Positions 52,095-62,136 are shown, counted from the first letter of the stretch. The stretch is 64,000 bases of DNA from Chrysophaeum taylorii (GCA_029834535.1 JAQMWT010000232.1:1-64000); one strand, 5' to 3'. Notes: a model not told the origin generated them from the sequence alone. Numbers and translations are program-made.

Positions 52095-53060
52095 TCGAAG
52101 AAGGCAAAACCGTGAACGGGCGATCAGCGAGCAAAAGCGATCAGCGAGTGATCAACACGTCCCATCAGCACGCACAGGAGCGAGCTCGAGCGATCAGCAC
52201 TCACAAGCGATAAGCGTGCGACGGTAAGCTTCACGCCGTGTTCGTATGTGCCGCGCGATGATCGATGAACTACCCTTAAACATTCGCAGTTGACACCGAC
52301 TCGTGCGCTTCTTCGGATCGCCGGATGGGGTCTTACCTTCCTTGGATGTCTGAGCGCCGGCTGTTGTTGTTGTTGTCGTTTGTTGTTCGAGCGCCTCTCA
52401 CTCTTCCTCTAGGTCGCCGTCTTGTACCTACGTCTAAAACTTGACGCTGGTTTCTTCTTTCGAGAGGTGTGGTGGAGATAATGGCGATGACTGGTTCGTC
52501 TGTGAGAGGTGTAGACATGAGAGGTGTAGACATCGCGAAGGCCTCCTCCGAGTAGGAGGGCCGGGCAAGAAAGAAGTAAATTCCTGTATGGTGACTAAGA
52601 CCCGTTCTCTACCGAATAAAGTTGGCCAAAAAATGAAATTGGCCAAATAATCCAAGCGGGATATTTGGAGGATTTTCAAATAATCGGACTTCACTTCATT
52701 TTCGAGGGCGTCTAACTTAACTAACTTGAGACCTCTCCCGAGCATGGGAGCCAGGCCGGACCGACAGGAATCACGGGCCTGTAGACGAGGAGCGCCGAAA
52801 GGTCGGTCGGCGGAGAGTGACCATCAAGCTTGTCGCCATGCGACGAGGAGACCGCGATGTGCCTGACAACCAACTCGTCGATAACCTTCCGTCTTCGCCC
52901 CCCGGCCATACCCCGTCCCACTGCGAACGTTCCGGCTGCCAACCGGCCCGCCCGGGAGGAGAATAGGTGCCAACCTAATCGAGGGCGTCAAAGTCAAAAA
53001 ACTCGTATGAATATCCCGAGTATGGCGGCGAGGACCACGAAGGAAGCGCAGCGGCGGGCG
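52095..53060. other. Non-coding stretch with GCGATCAGC-type repeats
   Basis: The 9-mer GCGATCAGC or a near variant occurs four or five times between 52,118 and 52,215. A 14-bp unit (TGAGAGGTGTAGACA) is present twice at 52,502-52,531. No gene recognised. Confidence 0.5.
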
Positions 53061-53690
53061 GCGACGCTGAAGATCAAACCCGGCTGGGCTGCGACGACGA
53101 TGCAGAGCTGTACCCCGAAGGTGTCGCGGCCGGAAAACAAACTCCTCGCGGCGGAGATCAAGCGCCGGGCCGCAGAGCGAAGCTTGCCGGACCCCAAGTG
53201 CAAGGGCTGGACCTCGGCCGCGCTCGCGGCTTGGCTCGAAAAAGAAGGTGGGGACGACAACCGCGGCCTCCTCACTGAGCGACTCGGCCGAGTCGGAGCC
53301 GGAGGGCGCAGAGCCAGAGGCTGCATAATCCGTCGGCGCAGCGCGTGCGGCGGCAACTGAGGCCGCGTCCCCGAGCTGGCGCAACCCGCTTCGTGAAGCT
53401 CGCTCGCTCGCCGCCGTCACCGTCAAAGAATCACTGGTCGAAGGATCCCTGCCGATCGCGGATGGTCATGTCTATCGTCCAGACGCGAGGCGCCCACCTT
53501 TTGCGGGACATGACGCAACTCGACGCCGAGGAGCCCAGCTTGCACTGGGAGGAGCTGGCCAAGGTCTGCAAATCGAACGATCCAGCAGTGGACGATATCC
53601 TGCATGCCGCCGATCCTGATGTTCCCGAGCTCGTCCGGAACCTACAACCCCATTCTTACCTTCTTGATTCCTCCTCCGCACCTCAACACC
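53060..53690 (+). pseudogene. Possible mobile-element ORF N-terminus
   Basis: Two plus-strand frames read like the opening of transposon ORFs common in algal genomes. One has an AEIKRRAAERSLP, KGWTSAALAAWLEKEG (SAP-like 'KGW...L..WL') segment near 53,155-53,250. The other, about 53,430-53,640, has a helical KNHWSKDPCRSRMVMSI, SLHWEELAKVCKSND segment. They lie in different frames and no catalytic domain follows. The family call rests on general resemblance. Confidence 0.3.
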
Positions 53691-54175
53691 TCCATCGCCA
53701 CCGCCTCCCGGCGTCCGGCCCGCCCCTGCCACCGGCCGCCTCCTCCGATATGAAGAGTGCTATCGTTGTAATTAGCGGTGCCGAGGGCGCCGAAGCCCGA
53801 AGCCCCTCCTCGCGGAGGAGAGAGCGCCTCAAGCATAGTGCGCGGGGTGGGACCGGACCTTTCGCCGCGATTCGACAACGCTTTACCGCTGCGGTGATGA
53901 CGGCCGTGCGACCATCGTCGTCGCTGTCCGATTCGGGGTCGCTCGCATCAGCGCACCGTCGTTCCGGACAACGTTGTCACAGCCTTGCTGCGCTTAGGCG
54001 CCGCATACGAACCGCAACAACCATGAAATCGTTTTCATTTTACACCATCGGGTTTGTGGAGAGACCGGCACGTAAAGTGGGCCAAATACGCTGCCCTTAC
54101 TTACTATCCGGCAAACTTTCAATCTTTTGCGGCAAGTAATCAGGTAGAGAACGGGTCTAATAACCCTCGAGCACG
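53691..54175. other. No feature seen
   Basis: Ser/Arg-rich shadow frames only; nothing recognisable before the SH3 gene. Confidence 0.4.
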
Positions 54176-54787
54176 ATGAGATCTATGAAGAGATTCTCGC
54201 GAAGGTCGTCGTCGTTCGCGAGGAAACAGGGTGAGCTCGAGTCCCTGGGGTCGCTCAAGACGATGAACGAGGATGACGCCCAGCGGTACCGGGAGCTCCT
54301 GGAACGCGAAATTCCAAGCGGTCGAAGGCCAAACACAGCTCTAATTCTTCAGGGGTTCGAGGCGACGGAAGGTTGTCAGGTCTCGGTCAAGGCGGGCGAT
54401 ACCGTCACGGTCCTCGACAAGCTCCCCGATGGATGGTGGCTCGTCGACAAGTCGTGCGGGGAGGGTCGAGGACCCTTTGGTCTGGTTCCCGGCATGAGAT
54501 GCTGTTGGGCGGTGCACGATCCGACGGTCAACGGGCCGAAAGCCGAAGAGGCTCCGCCGCCTTTGCCGCCGAGATCTCCACCTCGTCCCCCTCCCGACGC
54601 CAAGTACACCGAGGCGGACCTCGAGGACGCCTACAGCTATTTAAACGAGCTCATCCACGGCGACGCTCTGAAGGCTGTGCCTCCCGCCAACTTTAACGCC
54701 CTCTGCGTCGACGACGATTTCGCGGCCCGCGTCAAAGCGCACGCCGACTACCTCCGCACCAAACCCCCCGCAGCAGAGAAGGCCTAA
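54176..54787 (+). CDS. SH3-domain protein with proline-rich linker
   Basis: 203 residues. Residues about 1-50 are basic and helical. Residues about 55-110 form an SH3 domain: TALILQGFEATEGCQVSVKA (ALYDY-equivalent start), GDTVTVLDKLPDGWWLVDK (conserved Trp) and GPFGLVPGM (equivalent of GLfPsnYV). A PPPLPPRSPPRPPP stretch follows, which itself fits an SH3 ligand, so self-contact or chaining is possible. A C-terminal helical region of about 65 residues ends the protein. Probably an adaptor in actin, endocytic or signalling assemblies. No membrane segment. Partner unknown. Confidence 0.75.
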   Translation: MRSMKRFSRRSSSFARKQGELESLGSLKTMNEDDAQRYRELLEREIPSGRRPNTALILQGFEATEGCQVSVKAGDTVTVLDKLPDGWWLVDKSCGEGRGPFGLVPGMRCCWAVHDPTVNGPKAEEAPPPLPPRSPPRPPPDAKYTEADLEDAYSYLNELIHGDALKAVPPANFNALCVDDDFAARVKAHADYLRTKPPAAEKA

Positions 54788-54938
54788 TGGACTGCCGCCG
54801 TGACTTGTTTTCTGGCTTGCAGGCCACTTGTAATAACAGTATGTGTATCATGAGCGGACGTTAGCAAAATCTCCTGTTTTCTTATCCGTTGGGGTACAGG
54901 CAGACTTCCTACGAAGATTCGTTCAATTCTGTGTCAAG

Positions 54939-55838
54939 ATGGTTGGTGCCAAATGGTTTGTGTTTCTGGGGGGCGCGAGCTGTCTGAGCCGCGTGGATCG
55001 CATGCTGGGAAGGCTTCGCCAAAAGGAACCGACGAAACTGGTGCCTATCAAGGTGGGCGCGCAGCTGCCTGCGGTTGACGTCGAAGATGTGCAGCCTGGT
55101 GAGGGCGAGGTGATCCTGAGTCTCCCCGTGTCGACGGACGAGCTGTTCGGACCCGGGTCGGGCAAGGCCATCCTATTCGGGCTCCCCGGCGCATTCACGC
55201 CAACGTGTTCCGACGTTCACGTGCCCGGATTTGTCCGTCTGCGCAGCAAGTTCGAGCGAGCGGGCGTGAGGACTATCGCTTGCACGTCCGAAAACGACCG
55301 CTTCGTGTTGTCGGCCTGGAATACCACGATGGAGGGCTGCGCGGGCGTGCCCAACACCAACGTCAAGTTTCTCGCCGACGCCGACGCGGCGCTCGCGACG
55401 GCCCTCGGTCTTCGAGAGGATATGGGATTTGGGATCGGCGTTCGCACGAGTCGCTTCGCACTCGTCTTGGATGATGGTATTGTCACGCACGTCGCCACCG
55501 ACCCGGGCATGAACGTCTGCAACGCCACCTCGGCGGAGAAGATCTTGGAGTTTATCGACCCTGACCTCGCCAAGGCCTCGTCCTTGGCCTCAGTCTCTCC
55601 CGCCGTCGCCGGCGGTCTCTTTGCCGCTCTCCTCGCGGCTGCGGCGGCCGTGACGCTTTCCCCCTCCATCCTCCCGACGACGACGACGACGACGACGACG
55701 ACGATTCCCGTGAACGCCGTCCGCGGCGGCGCTGGTGCGTCGAAGGGGGCTCCTCCCAAGGAAGTCATGAAGTCAATCCCGTCCTTGGGAGACATGAAGG
55801 ACGCCCTCCGGGGCCTCTCTTATGCGCCGACCAAGTAA
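54939..55838 (+). CDS. Type II (PRX5-like) peroxiredoxin with C-terminal membrane anchor
   Basis: 299 residues from ATG 54939. A hydrophobic start (MVGAKWFVFLGGASC) may be a signal. The redoxin fold spans about residues 40-205, with ILFGLPGAFTPTCSDVHVPG holding the peroxidatic Cys (near residue 90), then SENDRFVLSAWNTTM and FLADADAALATALG. A second candidate Cys lies in MEGCAGVP, and NVCNAT is a third. These enzymes reduce H2O2 and alkyl peroxides with thioredoxin or glutaredoxin. Unusual is the added tail: an Ala-rich helix (AGGLFAALLAAAAAVTL), a poly-Thr run from an ACG microsatellite and a basic end, so the protein appears membrane-tethered. Which membrane is unknown. Confidence 0.85.
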   Translation: MVGAKWFVFLGGASCLSRVDRMLGRLRQKEPTKLVPIKVGAQLPAVDVEDVQPGEGEVILSLPVSTDELFGPGSGKAILFGLPGAFTPTCSDVHVPGFVRLRSKFERAGVRTIACTSENDRFVLSAWNTTMEGCAGVPNTNVKFLADADAALATALGLREDMGFGIGVRTSRFALVLDDGIVTHVATDPGMNVCNATSAEKILEFIDPDLAKASSLASVSPAVAGGLFAALLAAAAAVTLSPSILPTTTTTTTTTIPVNAVRGGAGASKGAPPKEVMKSIPSLGDMKDALRGLSYAPTK

Positions 55839-55913
55839 GAAAAAAACAACCTTCCCTCTGAGAGCGAGTCGAGTCGAGTCTCGTCTGCTCCTTGGAAAAA
55901 GGGGATAATATCA

Positions 55914-56891
55914 TCATCGAGAGCCGCCGCCGTCGTCGTCGGCTTTTTTGACTTTGCGCCAGATGGCCGTGCCCGAGGGTGGCTCGGAATCCGGGTCGAT
56001 GCGGCCGAAGATGATGGCCGTGAGCTCGAGGAAGTCGCGGGGCTTGAGCTCTTCGGGCCTCTTGGTACTCCAATTGTCCGGGAGTTTAAAGTCCGGGGGT
56101 AAAATAGACTTAAGGCTCTGGCGGAGCATCTTCCGTCGCTGTCGGAAAGCCGTCGTCACCACCGTCCGCAGTTTGCGGGGATCGACGGGAAAGCGGGGCC
56201 TATCGACTGGAAAGTCTACGACGACCAGAGCCGAGTCGACCTTGGGCTTTGGGTAGAAGGCCGTTGGCGGGATTTTGAAGGCGATCCGGGCATTGGAATA
56301 GAGTTGGAAGACGACGCTCAGTATGCCGTAGTCCTTTGTCCTCGGCGCGGCAACGACGCGCTGCGCGACTTCCCACTGCATCGTCACGACCGCCCGACGA
56401 ACAGAGTCGTGATGGTCCGCGAGCGCGAAGAGGATCTGCGAGGTGATGTAGTACGGCAGGTTCCCAATCACCGACAGCCGCCCGCCGTCGCGCGCCCGGA
56501 GCTCGCGCAGCTTGGTGTAGTCGATTTCCAGCACGTCCGATCGAATTACCGAGAGTTCTTCGTGTCGTTCTCTCAGCAAATCCACCGCGCGCTGGTCGAT
56601 CTCGACAGCGAGCATCTCGGGGTACTCTTCGACTAGCAGCCTCGTCAGGGCACCGAGCCCCGGACCGAGTTCGACCACGCGGTGCCCGCCCTCGCTCGCG
56701 TCCTCGAGGGCCTTGGTGATCTTCACGGCGATGTTCTGGTCAGCCAAATAGTTCTGTCCGAGGGACTGCTTGGGCCGGAACTTGCCCGCGGGCAGCGTCG
56801 GGGGCCGGTCGGGCTCGACAGACATCCGCACCCGTCCGCCGCAAAACGCGGACGCCCCGCGAGCAACGAGCAGCGAGACGAACCTCCGCAT
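55914..56891 (-). CDS. rRNA adenine N6,N6-dimethyltransferase (KsgA/Dim1 family), plastid type
   Basis: 325 residues. The leader MRRFVSLLVARGASAFCGGR has an ASA-F site, the hallmark of stramenopile plastid targeting. It dimethylates two adjacent adenosines in the 3' helix of small-subunit rRNA. Motifs: KQSLGQNYLADQNIAVKI (family opening), VVELGPGLGALTRLL (motif I), LAVEIDQRAVDLL (motif II), VIGNLPYYITSQILF (motif IV NLPY) and PPTAFYPKPKVDSALVVVDF with a helical C-terminal domain (TTAFRQRRKMLRQSL). Intact, single exon. Convergent with the peroxiredoxin gene (75 bp) and divergent from the repeat-bearing gene (83 bp). Confidence 0.92.
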   Translation of the reverse strand: MRRFVSLLVARGASAFCGGRVRMSVEPDRPPTLPAGKFRPKQSLGQNYLADQNIAVKITKALEDASEGGHRVVELGPGLGALTRLLVEEYPEMLAVEIDQRAVDLLRERHEELSVIRSDVLEIDYTKLRELRARDGGRLSVIGNLPYYITSQILFALADHHDSVRRAVVTMQWEVAQRVVAAPRTKDYGILSVVFQLYSNARIAFKIPPTAFYPKPKVDSALVVVDFPVDRPRFPVDPRKLRTVVTTAFRQRRKMLRQSLKSILPPDFKLPDNWSTKRPEELKPRDFLELTAIIFGRIDPDSEPPSGTAIWRKVKKADDDGGGSR

Positions 56892-56974
56892 ACTTTAGTT
56901 GTGGGACCTCCCCTTACAGAGGCAGGGGTGCGTAGTGTTTGGTGGTGGAGCTACTTGACGTCATAACTTCAACA
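56892..56974. promoter_or_regulatory. Divergent promoter with TGACGTCA palindrome
   Basis: The 83 bp between two divergent start codons contains a perfect TGACGTCA at 56,956-56,963, a CRE/bZIP site of the type bound by aureochromes (TGACGT core). No TATA box is seen. One palindrome could serve both genes. Confidence 0.45.
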
Positions 56975-58456
56975 ATGTCCTTCAAGATAAAATGTGAGCG
57001 CACCATGTCCGTTATGGATAAGCGCTACGGCCTTCGGCGGAGCGCTATCCTTGCAACCTGGTACCTGAGTGCTCTCGCAGGGGTGCGGCGACGCGGCATT
57101 CTCGTGGCCCTCGGGCGGGCATTTCGGCGCTGGAGCCTCATCGTGGTGCCCGCCATCGTCGACGGAAAGGCCTTGGTCTTCTCGCTCGAGCCCGACCTCG
57201 ATGCCGCGCTCGACAAGGCGCGGCTCATCCAAGGAGAACAACGCGCCGCCACGGAAATCGCGAGGACGCTGGAGGCTGTGATCGCCCGAATGCGCCACAC
57301 CGCAATTCACGAAACGAGAAGCCAAACACGCCAACTGCTAACGATGGATTCCGTCCGAACTACAACACCCCACTCTCGAATATCCCCCAGTCGCGAGACC
57401 CTCGATGATCTGCCAACAACGACACCCCACTCTCGAATATCCCCCAGTCGCGAGACCCTCGATGATCTGCCAACAACGACACCCCACTCTCGAATATCCA
57501 CCTGTCGTGAGATCCTCGATGATCTGCCAACGACGACACCCCACTCTCGAATATCCTTCTGTCGTGAGACCCTCGATGATCTGCCAACGACGACACCCCA
57601 CTCTGATGATCTGACGACAACGACACCCCACTCTCAAATATCCGCTTCCAGTCGTGAGGACGAGGACACTCCACGGAGCCTCGCGACGAGTGACGCGCGC
57701 GCGCACGCGGCTAGGGCCGCGAGGCTCGTCTACAAGCTTGGCGAGGAGCTCTACGGTGCGGTCGACGCCGACTTCAGAGAGGCGCGCGGCGTTCGGCCCC
57801 CCGTCCACATCTCCCACAAGGTGCTCGAGGTGTTCCGTAAACGATTCGAGACTGCAAGAAACCGCCTCGCCAGATCGCTCGACAAGTGCGCGGCTGCCGT
57901 GCGCGAAGCCAGCGAGGAGGAGGACCTCCTCCGCGAGCTCCTGGACGTCGTCTTGGCCGCGACTCGGGCTGAGTGGCACGCGAGACGCCGCCAGCGCAGA
58001 GAGGCCCCGACCGTCCTGAAGTCGCCGCGCTGGCGCACGGACCACCTTCACGATCACCGGCCCTGCAAGCGCACCGGCTGCGATCTCTGCTCGGCCCGCG
58101 CCGCCGCCGATCTCGAGGCCCAGACCGCCCTCGGCGTTGTCTCCGACCCCGGTCCGCGCGACTACTGGGACCTTCTCGCGCAAACCGCCAAGACGGTCGC
58201 CGACGTCCTCGCCTCGCGCGCGACCGACCTCGCGACCTTGGAGCTTCACGCGTGGCATATCGCCCTCCTCGTCCGCACTCACAAGCGCGACCGCGGGCTC
58301 CGCCTCCGAAGGATCGAGAGCCAGCGCAAGATGCTCGACCTCCGCCTCTACGAAATTCTCCTTCTCCACCTCATATGCACTCGCTTCCCCGACCGCCTCG
58401 GCATCGCGCGCCAACCCGCGATCCAGGACGACGACGACGACGACGACGACGAATAA
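56975..58456 (+). CDS. Unknown protein with internal 20-residue tandem repeats
   Basis: 493 residues from ATG 56975 (MSFKIKCERTMSVMDKRYGL). The N-terminal part has a short hydrophobic stretch (RRWSLIVVPAIVDGKALVF). Residues about 128-225 hold about five repeats of TTTPHSRISPSRETLDDLP-like units, encoded by a 60-bp minisatellite. The C-terminal half is helical and charged with a possible CKRTGCDLCSARAAADLE zinc or redox motif (CxxxxCxxC), and ends in poly-Asp. I know no homologous family. Repeat units are Thr/Ser/Pro-rich and could be phosphorylated. The frame is open throughout and the helical part looks under protein-level constraint. Confidence 0.6.
   Translation: MSFKIKCERTMSVMDKRYGLRRSAILATWYLSALAGVRRRGILVALGRAFRRWSLIVVPAIVDGKALVFSLEPDLDAALDKARLIQGEQRAATEIARTLEAVIARMRHTAIHETRSQTRQLLTMDSVRTTTPHSRISPSRETLDDLPTTTPHSRISPSRETLDDLPTTTPHSRISTCREILDDLPTTTPHSRISFCRETLDDLPTTTPHSDDLTTTTPHSQISASSREDEDTPRSLATSDARAHAARAARLVYKLGEELYGAVDADFREARGVRPPVHISHKVLEVFRKRFETARNRLARSLDKCAAAVREASEEEDLLRELLDVVLAATRAEWHARRRQRREAPTVLKSPRWRTDHLHDHRPCKRTGCDLCSARAAADLEAQTALGVVSDPGPRDYWDLLAQTAKTVADVLASRATDLATLELHAWHIALLVRTHKRDRGLRLRRIESQRKMLDLRLYEILLLHLICTRFPDRLGIARQPAIQDDDDDDDDE
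57357..57640 (+). repeat. 60-bp coding minisatellite
   Basis: Four units of about 60 bp plus shortened units, starting near ACAACACCCCACTCTCGAAT; units 1 and 2 are almost identical and later units diverge. The frame is kept because the unit length is a multiple of three. Confidence 0.85.
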
Positions 58457-58745
58457 CCCGCGACACTGTTGTGCTCAGAGGCATGCTCACGCGCTGGCTG
58501 GCCACGTATCATCTCATCATATCGTACTCGGAACGCGTGGAAATAAAAATATGCTGCAAAGTTCGGTCAATATATCGCGAAAAATGTAAATGGGAAAAAT
58601 TAAAAAAATATATATGATGTCATGTACTTTGATCAGTTATGGAATCGAGGAAACGGCGGTACAAAGGTCTCTCTCTCTCTCTTTTGAAAGCCGCGTCCGC
58701 AGACACCATCATGATCATCATCATAATCGAGGAGACATCGCGTTG
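58457..58745. other. Short intergenic, AT-rich
   Basis: AT-rich tract at 58,540-58,620, a TC run at 58,670-58,683 and a CAT/ATC run at 58,706-58,727. The channel frame is open from 58,590 but a His-rich start is less likely than ATG 58746. Confidence 0.5.
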
Positions 58746-59954
58746 ATGTTCTTCTTCTTCTGGCGTCGGAAGCGTAAGTGGGAGGCGGAGCCAGAAAGCC
58801 CGCGGTCGTCGAGGTTGTCTCGATCCTTTCGAATCGTGGTCTCAATGCCGTCGAGCGAGACTGTCGAAGAGACCAAGGCGGCAGAAGAAGCGAGAACGAA
58901 GCAAAGCAAGAAGGCGTGCTGGAGCGTGCTCAAAATAATGGCCTTCTACGGATCGGGATGTCTCGTGTTTGGGTACGGACCGGAAAGATGGGAAGTTTCG
59001 CGGACGTTGTACTTCTTGACGGTCACCGTGACCACCGTCGGCTACGGGGACGTTGTGCCGCAGAACCCGACGTCGCAGGGCGTTGCCATCATTTATATCT
59101 TCGCAGGGCTGATTATCATATTCCCGATCATTGCTGACGCTGCCACCTTCATTCTGAACAAGCAAGAGGCGCGCGTCGAGAAGTTCGCGCGGCGCTTCAG
59201 AGTGTTTGGCCCGGCGAGCCTCAAGATCGCATACTCGGTCTTGTTGATTGTCCTGAACATGATCATCGGCATGACCTTTTTTGGGCTCCAGGAAACGCAA
59301 GAGGGGGACTGGTCGCGCTTGGACGCCGTCTGGTGGACGCTCGCGACGGTGACGACGATCGGTTACGGAGACCTCGCGTTTAAGCATGGCGACCGCTCGA
59401 GATGGTTTCTCACCGTATATATTCCCGTGAGCGTCATCATGGTCGGAGCGGCCCTAGCAAACCTCGCACATGCGAGAGAGGAAATCAAAGCGGCCGAGCG
59501 CGAGCGCCAGCTCCTCGCGAGGTTCGACATGAACTTGATCAAGGAGCTCGATACCAACGGCGATGGCCTCGACAAGGCCGAGTACGTCCTCGGCATGCTC
59601 CAGGCTATGGAACTCGTCGACAAGGACAAGGTCCAGCTCTACGAGGAACAATTCGATGAGTACGATGTCGACCACTCCGGCAAACTCACGCAGGAGGACC
59701 TCGACCTCATCGAATTGAGAATCAAGCAGAAGAAACAGAAACAGAAACAGAAGCATCATGGGGGGCATGTAGCGCGCTCACCACGGTCACCACCACGATC
59801 ACCTCCGTCCCAAGGGACCCCCCACCATCATCCTATTGATGATGATGGTGTTGATGGGTCGCACCAACCCATCACCGAAAAAAAACAAACGACCACTCTC
59901 CCGCCGACCAGCCATGACGACGTCGTCATCACCTCCGTCCAAGGCGCATGCTGA
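58746..59954 (+). CDS. Two-pore-domain K+ channel with EF-hands (TPK-like)
   Basis: 402 residues from ATG 58746 (MFFFFWRRKRKW). Two pore loops carry potassium selectivity filters, TVTTVGYGDVV near residue 97 and TVTTIGYGDLA near 205, each flanked by hydrophobic helices (about four transmembrane segments). Residues about 255-320 hold a pair of EF-hands: LDTNGDGLDKAEY and YDVDHSGKLTQED, both with good calcium-loop residues. The tail is disordered and His/Pro-rich. By family knowledge such channels (plant vacuolar TPK1 is the model) are potassium-selective and activated by cytosolic Ca2+. Location (vacuole or plasma membrane) is not readable. There is no classic 14-3-3 site near the N-terminus, though an RRKRKWEAE stretch is basic. 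Confidence 0.88.
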   Translation: MFFFFWRRKRKWEAEPESPRSSRLSRSFRIVVSMPSSETVEETKAAEEARTKQSKKACWSVLKIMAFYGSGCLVFGYGPERWEVSRTLYFLTVTVTTVGYGDVVPQNPTSQGVAIIYIFAGLIIIFPIIADAATFILNKQEARVEKFARRFRVFGPASLKIAYSVLLIVLNMIIGMTFFGLQETQEGDWSRLDAVWWTLATVTTIGYGDLAFKHGDRSRWFLTVYIPVSVIMVGAALANLAHAREEIKAAERERQLLARFDMNLIKELDTNGDGLDKAEYVLGMLQAMELVDKDKVQLYEEQFDEYDVDHSGKLTQEDLDLIELRIKQKKQKQKQKHHGGHVARSPRSPPRSPPSQGTPHHHPIDDDGVDGSHQPITEKKQTTTLPPTSHDDVVITSVQGAC

Positions 59955-61374
59955 TCAAAAATATGGCGGCCGCCTTCGTGGATGGACACTTGTCTCGTAC
60001 GCACACGTGAGCCACACACCGCAGCCCCGGAGTTCTCACCACGACCTCCGAGCAACGAACTGCTGACACCCACCGTGTACACGTATGGACTTGTACAATT
60101 TTTATTAAGTAATAAGTCGGGCTCGGCCGTTGTGGCACCACTTTTCTTTTTCCTCCTCCTCCTATCTTGTACGGTCGCTTCGTCAACACGCGCGCGTCAA
60201 CCGTCTGCTCTCGGAAGAGGTCTGGAGAATCGCTGCTCCGCGACTATTCCGACGTTTAGTTAACCACTCTTTCCTTTGTCGAACGTCGAGCTTCGCCACG
60301 AGAGCGCGGTGGCGCTGTGTTCTTTCAAAGCCACCTACCTGCCTACCTCGAAGTGCAGGAGGACCTCGACGTGATTGATGTACCTTATGTCGCCGTGCGA
60401 GCACGCGCGGCCGCTGCTGCGGTGACGTGCCCGTGCCCCGCCGTTTTACGGAGAGATTGGCAGGAAGGAGTTGCTCGATCAGATCGCAGACGCGGGGGCC
60501 GGCTGTACTTGCTCCCGCACTTCTTGTGGGGCGGGTCGTGCAAGATAGGCGTCTTCTATCTTGGTTAGCTAGCTGGGGTTGTGGAAGACGCCTTTTGCGT
60601 CGCGTTTTGTCCGGCGAGGTTCGCGGGTCAACTTGAAGGACACCGAGCACCTCAGGTGTAAGTAGGTCGAGGAGCAGATCATAATCACAATATCGCATAA
60701 CGGGGTTCGTGGTGAAACATGAGAGCCGCTGCGTTGACGCTGTTGACCCGGGATGGCAAACTCCCTACCGCAGCGTCGAGCGTGCCGATTGACGACGCCC
60801 TTAAGGTGGGATTCATTATTCAAGAAAAAAATGTTCTTATGCCCGCTGTCTTTTTGGTCATAGCGCGGTGGAGACTCTCCTCGTGGCGGCCGATCATCAA
60901 AGGCCTCTATCGTTGCGCCGACTTACGCCGCCCGTCGCATCGACCGGCTCTCGAGAGTATGAGGCGCCGCTCTTCATCACCCGTGCGGTAGTACACTCTC
61001 TCCAACGCCCTTAACTTCCTTCTTCACAAGGGGACTACTTTCGGTGGTCCCGCCGTCGTTCCGCTCCGCGCCGGGGTAGCCGCGTCATCTGCGAGGCAAA
61101 GGTCGACTAGCTCACCGTCATGATGCGGCGAGATGTAATATCGCCGCCATGAGTCACAACGGAAAGCCAATTCGTTTTTTGAGCCCGCTTGCTGAGTCCG
61201 CCATGACGATTTCTCGGTCGCAGAATACCACCACGTTTTAGCATACGCGGAGGCTGCTATGGCGTCAGAGAGAATCCCATCGTGTTAACGTAAGCAACCT
61301 CATTCTTAAGACAAACGCTCCGCGACGACGAGATTGTCCAGTCTAAACGCAAAAATCGCCCTTGCTCGTAGAGA
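59955..61374. other. Gene-poor stretch
   Basis: Arg/Ser-rich short frames on both strands; the most open are 60,183-60,698 on the minus strand and 60,719-60,991 on the plus strand. No family recognised. No repeat structure stands out. Confidence 0.45.
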
Positions 61375-61914
61375 TCAGTGATCCTCCTCCCGAGGATGAC
61401 GCGGACTAGGCTCGGCCTCCCGAGTGGGGTCGTCGTCGTTCGCGGCGAGCGCTCGTGCCGCGGCCTTTTTTTCAGTTTTGTACGCAGTCGTGATGTACTC
61501 GACGAGCTCATCTGCAGTAAAGAAATCGTCGCCCTGTTTACTGATGATCTCGGCGAGGCGATTGGCGTGCTCTTCGGTCAACGTCATACCAACGCGGTCG
61601 AGGTGCGCGTGCAACTCCTTTGACGTAACGAAGACATTCTTTCGATTCGTGCCTCGCATCGTGTTGAATGATCTTCTTGCTTGGCCCTCGGTCGTCAAGC
61701 TCTTTTCCATCGCGATGGCCTTCGACACGAGGGTCTCGGATGCCACCATTTTATGCCCCGCGAAGCTCGTTTCGAACCCAACCAACCGCATGACGTGCGA
61801 CGCAGTCTTTCGATCGAGAAGCCCGTCGTGGTCCGTGTCGAAGTACCTGAAAACGTTCCGGTAGTGCTCGACAGCGTCACCGAGAGATTTGGCGGCATCG
61901 ACCGAGCCATGCAT
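61375..61914 (-). CDS. EF-hand calcium-binding protein
   Basis: 179 residues from ATG 61914 (MHGSVDAAKSLGDAVEHYRN). The first EF-hand, FRYFDTDHDGLLDRKTASHV, has a canonical 12-residue loop. A second calmodulin-type pair lies at residues about 95-150 (KNVFVTSKELHAHLDRVG, then DDFFTADELVEYI), where the loops look degenerate and probably bind no calcium. It resembles troponin-C/calmodulin-like sensors of protists. The tail is disordered and acidic/Pro-rich. It lies between the K+ channel and the ATP-grasp gene; a functional tie is not shown. Confidence 0.7.
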   Translation of the reverse strand: MHGSVDAAKSLGDAVEHYRNVFRYFDTDHDGLLDRKTASHVMRLVGFETSFAGHKMVASETLVSKAIAMEKSLTTEGQARRSFNTMRGTNRKNVFVTSKELHAHLDRVGMTLTEEHANRLAEIISKQGDDFFTADELVEYITTAYKTEKKAAARALAANDDDPTREAEPSPRHPREEDH

Positions 61915-62136
61915 GGGAGGCCAACCGAACCGCTGGGGTTCCGTTGTTTAACGGTCAGACTTTTGAATGTCAGGAGGATTCCTTCGCCAGGATACTAGGA
62001 TATTATTTTTATTATTATTATGGTATACCACTACTACTACTACTACTACTATGGTGAGGAGAATGTATGTATCCATGATTGAAAGTTAGCGCTCATCGCC
62101 TCGTGGCGCTGTCTTTCTTCAAAAGATCGTGGGAAC
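61915..62136. repeat. Intergenic with TAC microsatellite
   Basis: A TAC trinucleotide run (about eight units, 62,029-62,052) and an AT-rich TTATT tract next to it. The stretch lies between the divergent EF-hand and ATP-grasp genes. Confidence 0.6.

Noticed and set aside
58590-58745. N-terminal extension of the K+ channel from 58,590
   Set aside because: It is His/Ser-rich and microsatellite-derived; ATG 58746 gives a more usual cytosolic start.
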